From positions 1 through 37,640 of the forward strand of contig NZ_POUD01000064.1 of NCBI RefSeq assembly GCF_003236395.1: a stretch of DNA of 37,640 bases, read 5' to 3'. Within the stretch, counting starts at the first letter, position 1, and every line of letters begins with the position of its first letter. Source of the stretch: Nonomuraea aridisoli (GTDB lineage: Bacteria > Actinomycetota > Actinomycetes > Streptosporangiales > Streptosporangiaceae). Both the position numbers and the translations under genes were made by a program. Shown piece by piece: positions 1-8,131 of this stretch. The notes under the pieces were generated by a model. The model saw only the letters and a list, made by a program, of their open reading frames with translations, did no database searches and was not told the DNA's origin.

Positions 1-207
1 GGCCGGGCCCGGGACGGCTTCGGCGAGCGGCTGGAGCGCCACCTCGGGCGGCTCGACGCGCTCGGCGTGGAGTACCGGCCGCCGGCGGGGCCGCGGCCGT
101 GGCAGCGGCGGCGCCCGCACCGGCCCAGCGAGCTGGACATGCGCGACAGGATGGCCCGCATCGAGGAGATGACGTACGACGCGGAGTCGACCCGGCCGAG
201 CATGTGA
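1..207 (+). CDS. C-terminal end of an unrecognised protein (cut by window edge)
   Basis: Frame 1 is open from the first base to a TGA at 205-207, giving the last 68 residues of a protein that starts outside the window. The tail is rich in Arg, Glu and Pro and predicted soluble, with a charged helical stretch (MRDRMARIEEM) near the end. I recognise no family. It converges on the acetyltransferase gene with one base between the two stop codons, so there is no room for a terminator between them. Confidence 0.6.
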   Translation, partial: GRARDGFGERLERHLGRLDALGVEYRPPAGPRPWQRRRPHRPSELDMRDRMARIEEMTYDAESTRPSM

Positions 208-208
208 C

Positions 209-763
209 TCAGAAGGCCGGGCGGTCGTTGAGGATGAGCTGGAAGAGCCGGTGGTCCTGCCACCGGCCGTCGATCTCGAGGTAGCGCGGGGCGGTGCCGT
301 ACAGCTCGAAGCCCGCCTTGAGCAGGACGCTCTGCGAGGCGACGTTGTGGACCAGCGTGCCGGCCGCGACGCGGTGCAGGCGCAGCTCCTCGTCGGCCAT
401 CCGGCACACCTCGCGCACGGCGGCGGTGGCCAGGCCGCGGCCGGTGTGGCCGGCGTCGATCCAGTAGCCGAGGTTGGTGCTGAGGAACGGGCCGCGGACG
501 GTGTCGTTGAGCGTCATGCGGCCCACGATCAGGTCGCCGTCGGCCAGCACCCACGCGGTCGCCTGGCCGGCGGCCTGCTTGGCGAGCATGGCCTCCAGCA
601 TCTGGGCCTGGATCGTGAGCGTGTAGAAGCTCTTGGGCCTGCGCGGCTCCCAGGGCCGCAGGTGCTCGCGGTTGCGGACGTAGGCCTCGGTCAGGGCGGG
701 GGCGTCGTGCTCGGTCAGCGGGCGCAGCACGACGCCGCCGGGAAGGGTCACTGGTTCGATCAC
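209..763 (-). CDS. GNAT family N-acetyltransferase (RimJ/RimL type)
   Basis: 184 residues, a usual length for RimJ/RimL-like acetyltransferases, which move an acetyl group from acetyl-CoA to an amine, often a protein N-terminus or a small molecule. The N-terminal strand (VLRPLTEHDAPAL) and the acetyl-CoA site (GYWIDAGHTGRGLATAAV, about residues 99-116) are in the expected order, followed by the RVAAGTLVHNVASQSVLLKAGF block typical of the family (quoted here as RVAAGT, then NVASQSVLLKAGF). It lies 9 bp downstream of pyrD on the same strand and is probably the last gene of a regulator-pyrD-GNAT transcript. The substrate cannot be read from sequence. Confidence 0.85.
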   Translation of the reverse strand: MIEPVTLPGGVVLRPLTEHDAPALTEAYVRNREHLRPWEPRRPKSFYTLTIQAQMLEAMLAKQAAGQATAWVLADGDLIVGRMTLNDTVRGPFLSTNLGYWIDAGHTGRGLATAAVREVCRMADEELRLHRVAAGTLVHNVASQSVLLKAGFELYGTAPRYLEIDGRWQDHRLFQLILNDRPAF

Positions 764-772
764 CGTGCCACC

Positions 773-1825
<1,053 letters not shown>

Positions 1826-1831
1826 CACGCG

Positions 1832-2482
1832 TCAGGCTACCAAGCCGGCCTCGTGGGCGATGATCGCGGCCTGGACGCGGTTGCGCACGTCGAGGCGGGT
1901 GAGGATGGCGCTCACGTACGCCTTCACGGTGCCCTCCACGATGTGCAGCTCGCGGGCGATCTCGGCGTTGGACAGACCGGCGCCGAGCAGGGCGAGCACC
2001 TCGCGCTCGCGTTCGGTGAGCCCCTCGATGCGGTCGCGGGCCGCCGCGCCCCTGGCGATCCGGCCGCCCTGGAGCCGGCTGATGACGCTCCTCGCCACCT
2101 TGGGCGACAGGTACGCCGCCCCGTCGGCCACGGCGTGGATGCCGGCGATGAGCTCGCGCGGGTCGCCCGACTTGAGCAGGAATCCACTGGCGCCGACGTC
2201 GAGCGCCTTGGCGATGTAGTCGTCCTCGCCGAACGTGGTCAGCATCACCACGGCCGTCGCGGGGGCGACCCTGCGGATCTCCGCCGCGGCGGCCAGCCCG
2301 TCGAGCCGGGGCATGCGGATGTCGAGGAGCGCGACGTCGGGACGGTGACTGATCGCGAGGTCCACCGCCTCCTTGCCGTCACTCGCCTCGGCCACCACGT
2401 CGAGGGCGGGGTCGGAGGCCAGGATCGCCCGGACGCCCGCCCGCATCATCGTCTCGTCGTCGGCCAGCAGAATGCGGATCAC
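1832..2482 (-). CDS. NarL/LuxR-type response regulator (orphan here)
   Basis: 216 residues: receiver domain with the acidic pair ADDE, phosphoacceptor Asp in LLDIRMP and conserved Lys in FLLKSGDPREL, then a LuxR helix-turn-helix (LTEREREVLALLGAGLSN followed by EIARELHIVEGTVKAYVS). No histidine kinase lies beside it; it leads a tight run with pyrD and the acetyltransferase. I chose the GTG at 2482 because it yields the canonical IRILLADDE start. The purine-rich AGGAGG is only one base from that GTG, too close for normal Shine-Dalgarno use, so the mRNA may be leaderless (see 2483-2501). Longer in-frame starts upstream would overlap the divergent tautomerase gene and look non-native. Confidence 0.88.
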   Translation of the reverse strand: MIRILLADDETMMRAGVRAILASDPALDVVAEASDGKEAVDLAISHRPDVALLDIRMPRLDGLAAAAEIRRVAPATAVVMLTTFGEDDYIAKALDVGASGFLLKSGDPRELIAGIHAVADGAAYLSPKVARSVISRLQGGRIARGAAARDRIEGLTEREREVLALLGAGLSNAEIARELHIVEGTVKAYVSAILTRLDVRNRVQAAIIAHEAGLVA

Positions 2483-2501
2483 ACCTCCTATAGTGGCGGA
2501 T
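2483..2501. promoter_or_regulatory. 19-bp divergent promoter gap with overlapping -10 elements
   Basis: Only 19 bp separate the GTG of the regulator from the ATG of the tautomerase. On the + strand TATAGT (2489-2494) ends 7 bases before the ATG at 2502, the spacing expected when transcription starts on the A of the ATG. On the - strand CACTAT (2495-2490) ends 7 bases before the GTG. The core is the near-palindrome ACTATAGG/CCTATAGT, so the two -10 elements overlap and the promoters probably exclude each other. Inference from spacing only. Confidence 0.5.
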
Positions 2502-2876
2502 ATGGCGCAGGTGAAGGTGTACGGCCGCCGCGACGTCTGGGCAGGCAGTCGGCGCGAGCTGTCCGACCTGATCCACGCGAGCCTGATGAGCGCGTGGGGC
2601 CTGCCGGAGAACAAGCGCTTCCACCGGTTCCTGCTGCTGGAGGCCGACGACTTCGTCTGCCCGCAGCGCGGCGACCGCTATCTGATCATCGAGGTGGTCT
2701 GCTTCACCGGGCGGAGCGACGACGCCAAGCGGGCGCTGATCCGGGAGCTCTACGACCGCTGGCCGCACGACCCCGAGGACCTGGAGCTCACGATCGTCGA
2801 GACGCCCCGGGTGAACTGGGGGATTCGCGGGGTCCCCGCGGAGGAGCTGGCTCTGTCGTACCAGGTCGAGGTCTGA
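2502..2876 (+). CDS. Tautomerase-family protein lacking Pro-1
   Basis: 124 residues resembling the Tautomerase_2 group (4-oxalocrotonate tautomerase/MIF fold): MAQVKVYGRRD opening strand, helix (ELSDLIHASLMSAWGL), the FHRFLLLEADDFVCPQRGDRY region, and the IRELYDRW and NWGIRG elements. In active tautomerases the amino-terminal proline after Met is the catalytic base; here residue 2 is Ala. The protein may therefore have lost tautomerase chemistry or use another residue. The ATG at 2502 fits a leaderless start from TATAGT at 2489. It runs divergently from the response regulator and 38 bp before lpdA. Confidence 0.75.
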   Translation: MAQVKVYGRRDVWAGSRRELSDLIHASLMSAWGLPENKRFHRFLLLEADDFVCPQRGDRYLIIEVVCFTGRSDDAKRALIRELYDRWPHDPEDLELTIVETPRVNWGIRGVPAEELALSYQVEV

Positions 2877-2901
2877 GGACGGGTCAAGCTCGGGCTGGCG
2901 G

Positions 2902-2907
2902 TATGGT
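2902..2907 (+). promoter_or_regulatory. -10 element of a probable leaderless lpdA promoter
   Basis: TATGGT ends 7 bases before the ATG at 2915, which puts the expected transcription start at or next to the A of the start codon. No Shine-Dalgarno sequence lies upstream of that ATG, which supports a leaderless mRNA. No clear -35 hexamer was found. Confidence 0.5.
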
Positions 2908-2914
2908 CCGACTC

Positions 2915-4294
2915 ATGAGCACTCACTATGACGTCGTCGTACTCGGCGCGGGTCCTGGAGGGTATACGGCCGCCGTCCGCGCCGCCCAGCTCGGACTGCG
3001 CACCGCGGTCGTCGAGGAGAAATACTGGGGTGGCGTCTGCCTGAACGTGGGCTGCATCCCGTCCAAGGCGCTCCTGCGCAACGCCGAGCTGGCCCACATC
3101 TTCCACAACGAGGCCAAGACCTTCGGCATCAGCGGTGAGGTCACCTTCGACTACGGGGCGGCCTTCCAGCGCAGCCGCAAGGTGGCCGACGGGCGCGTCA
3201 AGGGCGTTCACTACCTGATGAAGAAGAACGCCATCACGGAGTACGACGGCCGCGGCACGTTCCTGGACGCCAACACGCTCCAGGTGAACGGCGAGACGAT
3301 CACGTTCTCCCACTGCATCATCGCCGCCGGGGCCACCACCAGGCTCATCCCCGGCACCCAGTTGTCGGAGCGGGTGGTGACGTACGAGGAGCAGATCCTC
3401 ACTGAGAAGCTGCCGGAGAGCATCATCATCGCGGGCGCCGGCGCGATCGGCGTGGAGTTCGCGTACGTGCTGCACAACTACGGCGTCAAGGTGACGATCG
3501 TGGAGTTCCTCGACCGGGTGGTGCCGTTGGAGGACGAGGAGGTGTCGGCCGAGCTGGCCAAGCGTTACAAGCGGCTCGGCATCGAGGTGATGACCTCCAC
3601 CCGCGTGGACGCCATCGAGGACACCGGCGCCTCGGTCAAGGTCACCGTCACCAAGGGCGGCCAGACGCAGGTGCTGGAGGCCGACAAGGTGCTGCAGGCC
3701 ATCGGCTTCCAGCCGCGCGTCGACGGCTACGGGCTGGAGAAGACGGGGGTGGCCCTGACCGACCGGGGCGCGATCGCGGTCGACGGGCGCTGCCGGACGA
3801 ACGTCCCGCACATCTTCGCCATCGGCGACGTCACGGCCAAGCTGATGCTGGCGCACGCCGCCGAGGCGATGGGCATCATCGCCGCCGAGACGATCGGCGA
3901 CGCGGAGACCATGGAGCTCGACTACGTGATGATCCCGCGGGCGACGTACTGCCAGCCGCAGGTGGCGAGCTTCGGCTACACCGAGGCGCAGGCGCGCGAC
4001 CTGGGCTACGACGTGAAGGTGGCGAAGTTCCCGTTCACCGCCAACGGCAAGGCGCACGGCCTCGGCGACAGCAACGGCTTCGTCAAGATCATCAGCGACG
4101 ACACACACGGCGAGCTGCTCGGCGCCCACCTGATCGGCCCCGAGGTCACCGAGCTGCTGCCCGAGCTGACCCTGGCCCAGCAGTGGGACCTGACGGTGCA
4201 CGAGGTGGCCCGCAACGTCCACGCCCACCCGACGCTCGGCGAGGCGGTCAAGGAGGCCGTCCACGGCCTGGCCGGCCACATGATCAACATGTGA
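2915..4294 (+). CDS. lpdA: Dihydrolipoyl dehydrogenase (E3)
   Basis: 459 residues, the usual length. FAD-containing E3 of 2-oxo acid dehydrogenase complexes; it reoxidises dihydrolipoamide with NAD+ in the cytoplasm. Visible parts in order: FAD-binding GAGPGGYTAA (residues 11-20), redox-active disulfide in CLNVGCIPSK (Cys42, Cys47), NAD-binding GAGAIGVEF, the second FAD site FAIGDVTAKLMLAHAA, and the dimer-interface catalytic motif HPTLGE (His438, Glu443). The open frame extends far upstream, but coding signal begins at this ATG, placed by the -10 element at 2902. The 3' end is followed by a strong hairpin at 4299. Confidence 0.96.
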   Translation: MSTHYDVVVLGAGPGGYTAAVRAAQLGLRTAVVEEKYWGGVCLNVGCIPSKALLRNAELAHIFHNEAKTFGISGEVTFDYGAAFQRSRKVADGRVKGVHYLMKKNAITEYDGRGTFLDANTLQVNGETITFSHCIIAAGATTRLIPGTQLSERVVTYEEQILTEKLPESIIIAGAGAIGVEFAYVLHNYGVKVTIVEFLDRVVPLEDEEVSAELAKRYKRLGIEVMTSTRVDAIEDTGASVKVTVTKGGQTQVLEADKVLQAIGFQPRVDGYGLEKTGVALTDRGAIAVDGRCRTNVPHIFAIGDVTAKLMLAHAAEAMGIIAAETIGDAETMELDYVMIPRATYCQPQVASFGYTEAQARDLGYDVKVAKFPFTANGKAHGLGDSNGFVKIISDDTHGELLGAHLIGPEVTELLPELTLAQQWDLTVHEVARNVHAHPTLGEAVKEAVHGLAGHMINM

Positions 4295-4298
4295 ATCG

Positions 4299-4329
4299 GT
4301 GATCGGTACGGCCCGGCCGTACCGATCAC
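4299..4329. terminator. Bidirectional hairpin terminator between lpdA and the methyltransferase gene
   Basis: Perfect 14-bp stem, GTGATCGGTACGGC pairing with GCCGTACCGATCAC, around a 3-base loop (CCG). It begins 4 bases after the lpdA stop and its right arm overlaps the stop codon of the convergent methyltransferase gene. There is no T-run, as is common for hairpin terminators in GC-rich actinomycetes. The symmetry lets it serve both transcripts. Confidence 0.75.
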
Positions 4330-5030
4330 GTCATCCTGAACGTGTAGTAGTCGACCTGCCAGCCGTCCCGCTCCAGGGCGCGGTGGGCGACGACCTCGGT
4401 GGCGAAACCTTCCTCGCCGGCCAATGCGCGCAGGTAGCCGAGGTCTCCCGAGGTGCCGAAGCCGATCAGCATCCGCCCGCCCGGGGTGAGACGCGCGCGG
4501 GCGCCGCGGAAGAACGCGGTCATCGCCCGGTAACCCGGGTCGGCGCTGGCCAGCTCGGACGCGTCGCGTGGCGTGAACCAACGGTACGGCGGGTCGAAGA
4601 CGATCAGGTCGAACCGGCCCTCGACGGCCTCGTAGACATCGCTGAGCCGCACCTCCACCCGGTCGGCGACGCCGTTGCGCTCGGCGTTGCGCCGGGCGGC
4701 CTCGACGGCGACCGGGTTGACGTCGACGGCCAGCACCTCGGCGGCCTTCGAGGCGGCCAGGATCGCGTTGACGCCGCTGCCCGTGCCCATGTCGAGCACG
4801 CGGTCGCCCTCTCTCACCTCGGCCAGCACGGCCTCGCCGAGCAGGTGGGACAGGCGGGCGATCGGCATCACGCCGGGCGGCACCACGATGGTGCGGCCCA
4901 GGTAGGAGAAGGTCTGCTCCTCGGCGCCCTCCTCGCGCATGGCGTGGTAGGCGTCCTCATGCCAGCGGCGGATCCGCTCGACGTGCTCGGGCGAAAGCCG
5001 CGGGACGTACTCGTCGGCCATGTCGTCCAC
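4326..5030 (-). CDS. Class I SAM-dependent methyltransferase (DPPY type)
   Basis: 234 residues. The SAM-binding loop VLDMGTGSGVNAI, the acidic end of strand 2 (VLAVDVNPVAVEAARRN) and the FDPPYRW motif place it among HemK/PrmC/RsmD-like class I enzymes that methylate a nitrogen on protein, RNA or a small molecule. The N-terminal 70 residues (LSPEHVERIRRWHEDAYHA; FSYLGRTIVVPPGVMPI) resemble a substrate-positioning domain. Standalone gene; target unknown. It converges on lpdA and shares a terminator hairpin with it. Confidence 0.85.
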   Translation of the reverse strand: MDDMADEYVPRLSPEHVERIRRWHEDAYHAMREEGAEEQTFSYLGRTIVVPPGVMPIARLSHLLGEAVLAEVREGDRVLDMGTGSGVNAILAASKAAEVLAVDVNPVAVEAARRNAERNGVADRVEVRLSDVYEAVEGRFDLIVFDPPYRWFTPRDASELASADPGYRAMTAFFRGARARLTPGGRMLIGFGTSGDLGYLRALAGEEGFATEVVAHRALERDGWQVDYYTFRMT

Positions 5031-5130
5031 TTTTCACGAGATCTTCAGAATGCGCTGAGACTCCTCTGAGGATCCGCCAGGAACGTGAAAGAGGACAACA
5101 GGATTTCGCACCGGACGGTGGTCGCCGCAC

Positions 5131-5601
5131 ATGACCTCAACTACCCCTCGAACCGTTGAAGCCCGCCGGCTCGCTCCCTCCTCCGCCGTACGGCTCGGGC
5201 TGCTGGCGCTGGTCGCGGTCGGCATCGCGGGCGCCGGGCTGGAGCTCGCCTTCGAGCGCCACTGGCAGTCGTTCACCCAGCTCATCCCGTGGGCGGCGCT
5301 GGCGGCCCTCGTGGTCGCGCTCGTGCTGCTCGCCGTGTCCGCGCGCGCGGTGACCGTGGTGCGCGTGCTGGCCGGGGTGGTGCTGCTGGCCTCGGCGTAC
5401 GGCGTGTTCATGCACGTGTCGGTCAATCACGGCGTGGGCGCGGGCATGGACCCGGCGTGGGACACGCTCTCGCCGCTGACCCAGTGGTGGTACGCGCTGA
5501 CCAAGACCGTGGGCGCGGCGCCGCCGCTCGCGCCCGGCATGCTGGCCCAGAGCGCGCTGCTCCTGCTGCTCGCCACACTGATGCCCAAACCGCGCGCCTG
5601 A
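5131..5601 (+). CDS. Small four-helix membrane protein, unknown function
   Basis: 156 residues with four predicted membrane segments, roughly residues 18-38, 50-70, 73-93 and 131-150. Between the third and fourth is a soluble loop containing MHVSVNHGVGAGMDPAWD and a paired Trp (QWWYAL). No catalytic motif is visible and I do not recognise a named family. It stands alone, divergent from the methyltransferase with a 100-bp gap that must hold both promoters. The ATG at 5131 is the first plausible start. Confidence 0.75.
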   Translation: MTSTTPRTVEARRLAPSSAVRLGLLALVAVGIAGAGLELAFERHWQSFTQLIPWAALAALVVALVLLAVSARAVTVVRVLAGVVLLASAYGVFMHVSVNHGVGAGMDPAWDTLSPLTQWWYALTKTVGAAPPLAPGMLAQSALLLLLATLMPKPRA

Positions 5602-5689
5602 TCGACGTAAACTTGGGCAGAGATCTACCCAGAAGGCGTCGAACGACGTATCTTCCAGGCTCTGGCGCATTTCCTCGGGAGGGCGGCGG

Positions 5690-6499
5690 GTGGGTCTCGT
5701 CCACGGGCTGGCGGCGGTCGTCCGTACGCCGCGCGGCCGGGTGCTGCTGGGCGCGCATTTCCTCATGGCGTTCGGGGCCCTCGCGCTGGTGGTGCTGGTC
5801 GCGCAGGCGTCAGGCGCGGGGCCGGCCGGTCCGGTCGTGCTCGCCGGCTGTGTCGTGGGGTCCGTGCTCTGGGCGCTGGCGCGGGCGTATCCCCGGTGCC
5901 CGGTCTCGCGGAGTCTTCCCGGCACGACGGTCTCCGTCCGGGTGGGCGACCCGCTGAACCAGGACGCCGATCTCGTGGTCGGCTTCGCCGACACCTTTGA
6001 CACCGATCTCGGCGGCGTGCGGGGGAAACTGCTCGGCCGCCTGTACGACGGCGACCTGGAACGCCTGGACGGCGAGCTCGAACGCGCCCTGTCGGCGGTG
6101 GTGCCCCACTGCGTCGAGACGCGCGAGTCGAAGCCCGTGGGCAAGCTCAAGCGCTACCCGCTGGGCACGGTGGCCACGATCGGGTCGCCGTACCGGAAGG
6201 TGCACTGCGTGGTCTCCCGGCGGATGGGCAACGACATGGAGGCCCGCTCGTCGGTGGACGACCTGTGGCTGAGCCTGGGGCGGCTGTGGGCGGCGATCGG
6301 GCGGGAGGGGCCGCTGGACCGGGTGGCCGTGCCCGTCGTCGAGGCCGACCCCGAGCTGTTGATCAAGATGGTCGCGGTGTCGTTCGTCGCCCAGTCGAGG
6401 ACGCGGCCGGTCGCGCGTGAGCTGATGCTCGTCGTGCCCCGCGCCGACGCCGCCGCCATCGACCTCCTGGAGATCCGGGCCTTCCTCGCCGCTCTCTAA
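5690..6499 (+). CDS. Two-helix membrane-anchored macro-domain protein (ThsA/DUF6430-like)
   Basis: 269 residues. Two N-terminal membrane helices (about residues 18-40 and 46-64) precede a macro-type domain with the blocks VSVRVGDPLNQDADLVVGFAD, LYDGDLERLDGEL, YPLGTVATIG and RRMGNDMEARSSVDDLWLSL (first block shown here as GDPLNQDADLVVGFADTFDT). I recognise this as the DUF6430 macro family that includes the effector ThsA of type II Thoeris, where the macro domain binds a TIR-made signal and the helices act on the membrane. There is no TIR-domain gene in the window. From memory, relatives have a glycine-containing loop (GSGLARI-like) after VAVPVV; here the text goes straight to EADPELLIKM, so about ten residues appear missing. 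Start is GTG 5690 behind GGGAGGG. Confidence 0.7.
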   Translation: MGLVHGLAAVVRTPRGRVLLGAHFLMAFGALALVVLVAQASGAGPAGPVVLAGCVVGSVLWALARAYPRCPVSRSLPGTTVSVRVGDPLNQDADLVVGFADTFDTDLGGVRGKLLGRLYDGDLERLDGELERALSAVVPHCVETRESKPVGKLKRYPLGTVATIGSPYRKVHCVVSRRMGNDMEARSSVDDLWLSLGRLWAAIGREGPLDRVAVPVVEADPELLIKMVAVSFVAQSRTRPVARELMLVVPRADAAAIDLLEIRAFLAAL

Positions 6500-6572
6500 G
6501 CCTGTCATTTTGACGACATGTCGCTGTTTGGCCAGGCGGATCGTGCCCTCCGAACAGGCACACTGCCCCATT

Positions 6573-6624
6573 CTCATGAACGAGTAAAAGCGACGTAGCA
6601 CTACAGATCGGGTTCGTTCATGAG
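6573..6624. repeat. 11-bp inverted repeat enclosing the start of the broken S8 protease gene
   Basis: CTCATGAACGA at 6573-6583 is repeated in inverted form as TCGTTCATGAG at 6614-6624, separated by 30 bases. The ATG at 6620 sits inside the right arm, so in RNA the arms could hide the start codon; in DNA the pair could be an operator. No further evidence. Confidence 0.45.
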
Positions 6625-6750
6625 ATGGATCACCCGCTTCGCCGCCGTGGGCACGGGCCTGGCGATGCTGGCGCTGCCGGTGCCGGCGCACGCCGCGGCA
6701 CCCGAGCCGGCGACCGGCGGTGCGATGTACCGCGTCACGTTGATCACCGG
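6620..6750 (+). pseudogene. Head fragment of a secreted S8 (subtilisin-like) protease
   Basis: The frame opens with a clear Sec signal peptide (MRWITRFAAVGTGLAMLALP then VPAHAAAP) and goes on to MYRVTLITGG. The RVTLITGD-type block is the usual start of the propeptide in large actinomycete S8 proteases, so I read this as the first ~44 codons of such a gene. Homology stops at about 6750, where the DNA becomes the tail of a gene on the opposite strand. Nothing of the catalytic domain (Asp, His, Ser) remains. Downstream in-frame codons are shadow sequence of the neighbour. Confidence 0.6.
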
Positions 6751-7091
6751 TGGATCTCGATCAGCCAGTCGGCGTCGCGGCGGCGCAGGCTCGCCCGGTA
6801 CTCCTCGGCGAGCTGATCCACCGCCTGCCGGGCCCAGTCGATCGTCTCCTGCTGCCTGACCAGCCGCGGCCCGAGCGCCACGTCGGGGGCCACGGGCGCG
6901 TACCTGCGGCCGTGGGTGCCCGGAACCTCGCGGGTCAGGCCCGTGTCGCACATGGAGCCCAGCGCCCGGGCCGCTCTCTCCGGTTCGACGCCCAGTTCGT
7001 CGGCGAGGTCCGCGACGTCCGCCTCGCCCGCCCGTACCAGTAAGCGGTACGCCCGTTCCTCCAGCTCTCCCAGTCCCGCAACCTCCAGCAT
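6744..7091 (-). pseudogene. N-terminal half of a TrmB/LuxR-type regulator
   Basis: About 115 residues from ATG 7091 (MLEVAGLGELEERAYRLLV). A winged-helix segment (VADLADELGVEPERAARAL) is followed by PDVALGPRLVRQQE and a helix WARQAVDQLAEEYRASLR. This matches the N-terminal half of actinomycete regulators that continue with a ligand-like region and a C-terminal LuxR helix-turn-helix. Here the frame ends ADWLIEIHR and a stop at 6744, exactly where the S8 protease fragment from the other strand begins. The protein could still be made and bind DNA through its N-terminal wing, but it lacks more than half of the family length. Confidence 0.65.
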
Positions 7092-7204
7092 GACCCCATG
7101 ATGACACTTGACCACATAGGTCACTTACATCCGCTTGAATCACAAATGACCAGGTGATGCGGTGAAAATTCGTGTCATGCGCGGGTTCCGTACACTTACC
7201 GCTC

Positions 7205-7662
7205 ATGTCCTTCCCCCTGTTCGCCGCGCCCCTGGAGGAGTCGTGCGACTACGCCGGGCGGGACCGCTGCTCGTTGTGCGGCGAGGAGGCCGGCGTCACG
7301 TTCCGGCTCGGCATCGGCGACGACGTCACCGGGGGCGGGCCGCCCTCGCCAAGGACACCGAGTACGGGCTGGTCGGATGGGAGGAGGCGATGGCCGGCCG
7401 TACCCACGGCGTCCCGGACTTCGGCCACGCGCCCGGGTTCGAGCTCGAACCGCCCGGCGAGGACGACTGGGTCGCCGTCCGCATCCCCTCGGCGGTGCTG
7501 CTCGAACTCGTCCGCACGCCGACGTACTCGACGTGGCAGGGCGAGCAGTGGCTGTTCTGCTGCGGCGACGCCATGACGTACCTCGGCGAGCCGGAGCCCG
7601 GCTCCCACGCGTTCGCCTGCCGGGCGTGCGGCGAACGGCGCCGGCACGCCGACCTCGACTGA
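7205..7662 (+). pseudogene. CbrC/UPF0167-like gene with internal deletion and frameshift
   Basis: The first part (MSFPLFAAPLEESCDYAGRD, then CSLCGEEAG, RLGIGDDV) is in one frame; the rest (GRAALAKDTEYGLVGWEEA, later RTPTYSTWQGEQWLFCCGD and CRACGE) is in another, ending at the TGA 7660-7662. Together these are the head and tail of a CbrC/UPF0167-family protein. Family members have about 40-50 more residues with further Cys pairs between them, so the middle is lost at about 7330-7340 and the frame broken. The promoter survives: TACACT at 7191-7196 ends 8 bases before the ATG, another leaderless-type start. Function of the family is not established. Confidence 0.7.
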
Positions 7663-7674
7663 GGATCCTCCCGG

Positions 7675-7935
7675 TCACTCCTCGGCGAAGGTGATGACGA
7701 TGTCCCTGCCGTTGGCGTAGCTGACCACGGGGCGGTGGAGTTTGTCGCCGGCGGTGCGGGCGGCGGACTGGAAGACCTCGATCATCTCGGGGGTGTCGGC
7801 GGTGATGCGGAAGCGGCCGCTGGTGGCGAGGTGTTCGGTGACGAGGTCGGAGAAGGCCGCTTCGGCCCGGATCTTCTCCTCCGCCGTGAGCGGCGTACGG
7901 CGAGGGGCGGGCGGGATGCCGAAGTCGTAGGACAT
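7675..7935 (-). CDS. Small conserved protein of unknown function
   Basis: 86 residues from ATG 7935, preceded by a good AGGAGG at 7943-7948. Composition is soluble and mildly charged: a proline-rich start (MSYDFGIPPAPRRTPLT), an amphipathic helix (AEEKIRAEAAFSDLVTEHL), strand-like RFRITADTP, a second helix (EMIEVFQSAARTAGDKL) and a final hydrophobic strand (DIVITFAEE). No motif suggests an activity. A longer frame upstream lacks a ribosome site. It looks intact, unlike its neighbours on both sides, and converges on the broken CbrC-like gene. Confidence 0.65.
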   Translation of the reverse strand: MSYDFGIPPAPRRTPLTAEEKIRAEAAFSDLVTEHLATSGRFRITADTPEMIEVFQSAARTAGDKLHRPVVSYANGRDIVITFAEE

Positions 7936-8131
7936 CGATGGTCTCCTCCTGATCGCGGTCCCTCCAGGGTCCCATCCTTCGAAGGGACCAATACTGCGAT
8001 CTCGTGAAATACCGAACGGAATTCCGCTCGACAACAATCTCATGTGTTGACTTTTCAAGTTTGAACAATGATGATCGCATTGGCCCGGCCGGTGTCATGT
8101 CCTCCTTAACAGTCTGTACAAGGGAGAAGTC

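Noticed and set aside
2750..4279. 509-codon open frame on the - strand opposite lpdA
   Set aside because: Shadow of lpdA; no recognisable protein text, while lpdA has every catalytic motif.
5690..6499. Complete Thoeris defence system
   Set aside because: Only a ThsA-like gene is present; neither neighbour nor any other gene in the window encodes a TIR domain.
7205..7662. Simple sequencing frameshift as the cause of the CbrC-like break
   Set aside because: Adding or removing a base would not restore the 40-50 missing residues with Cys pairs; the head and tail are joined too closely.
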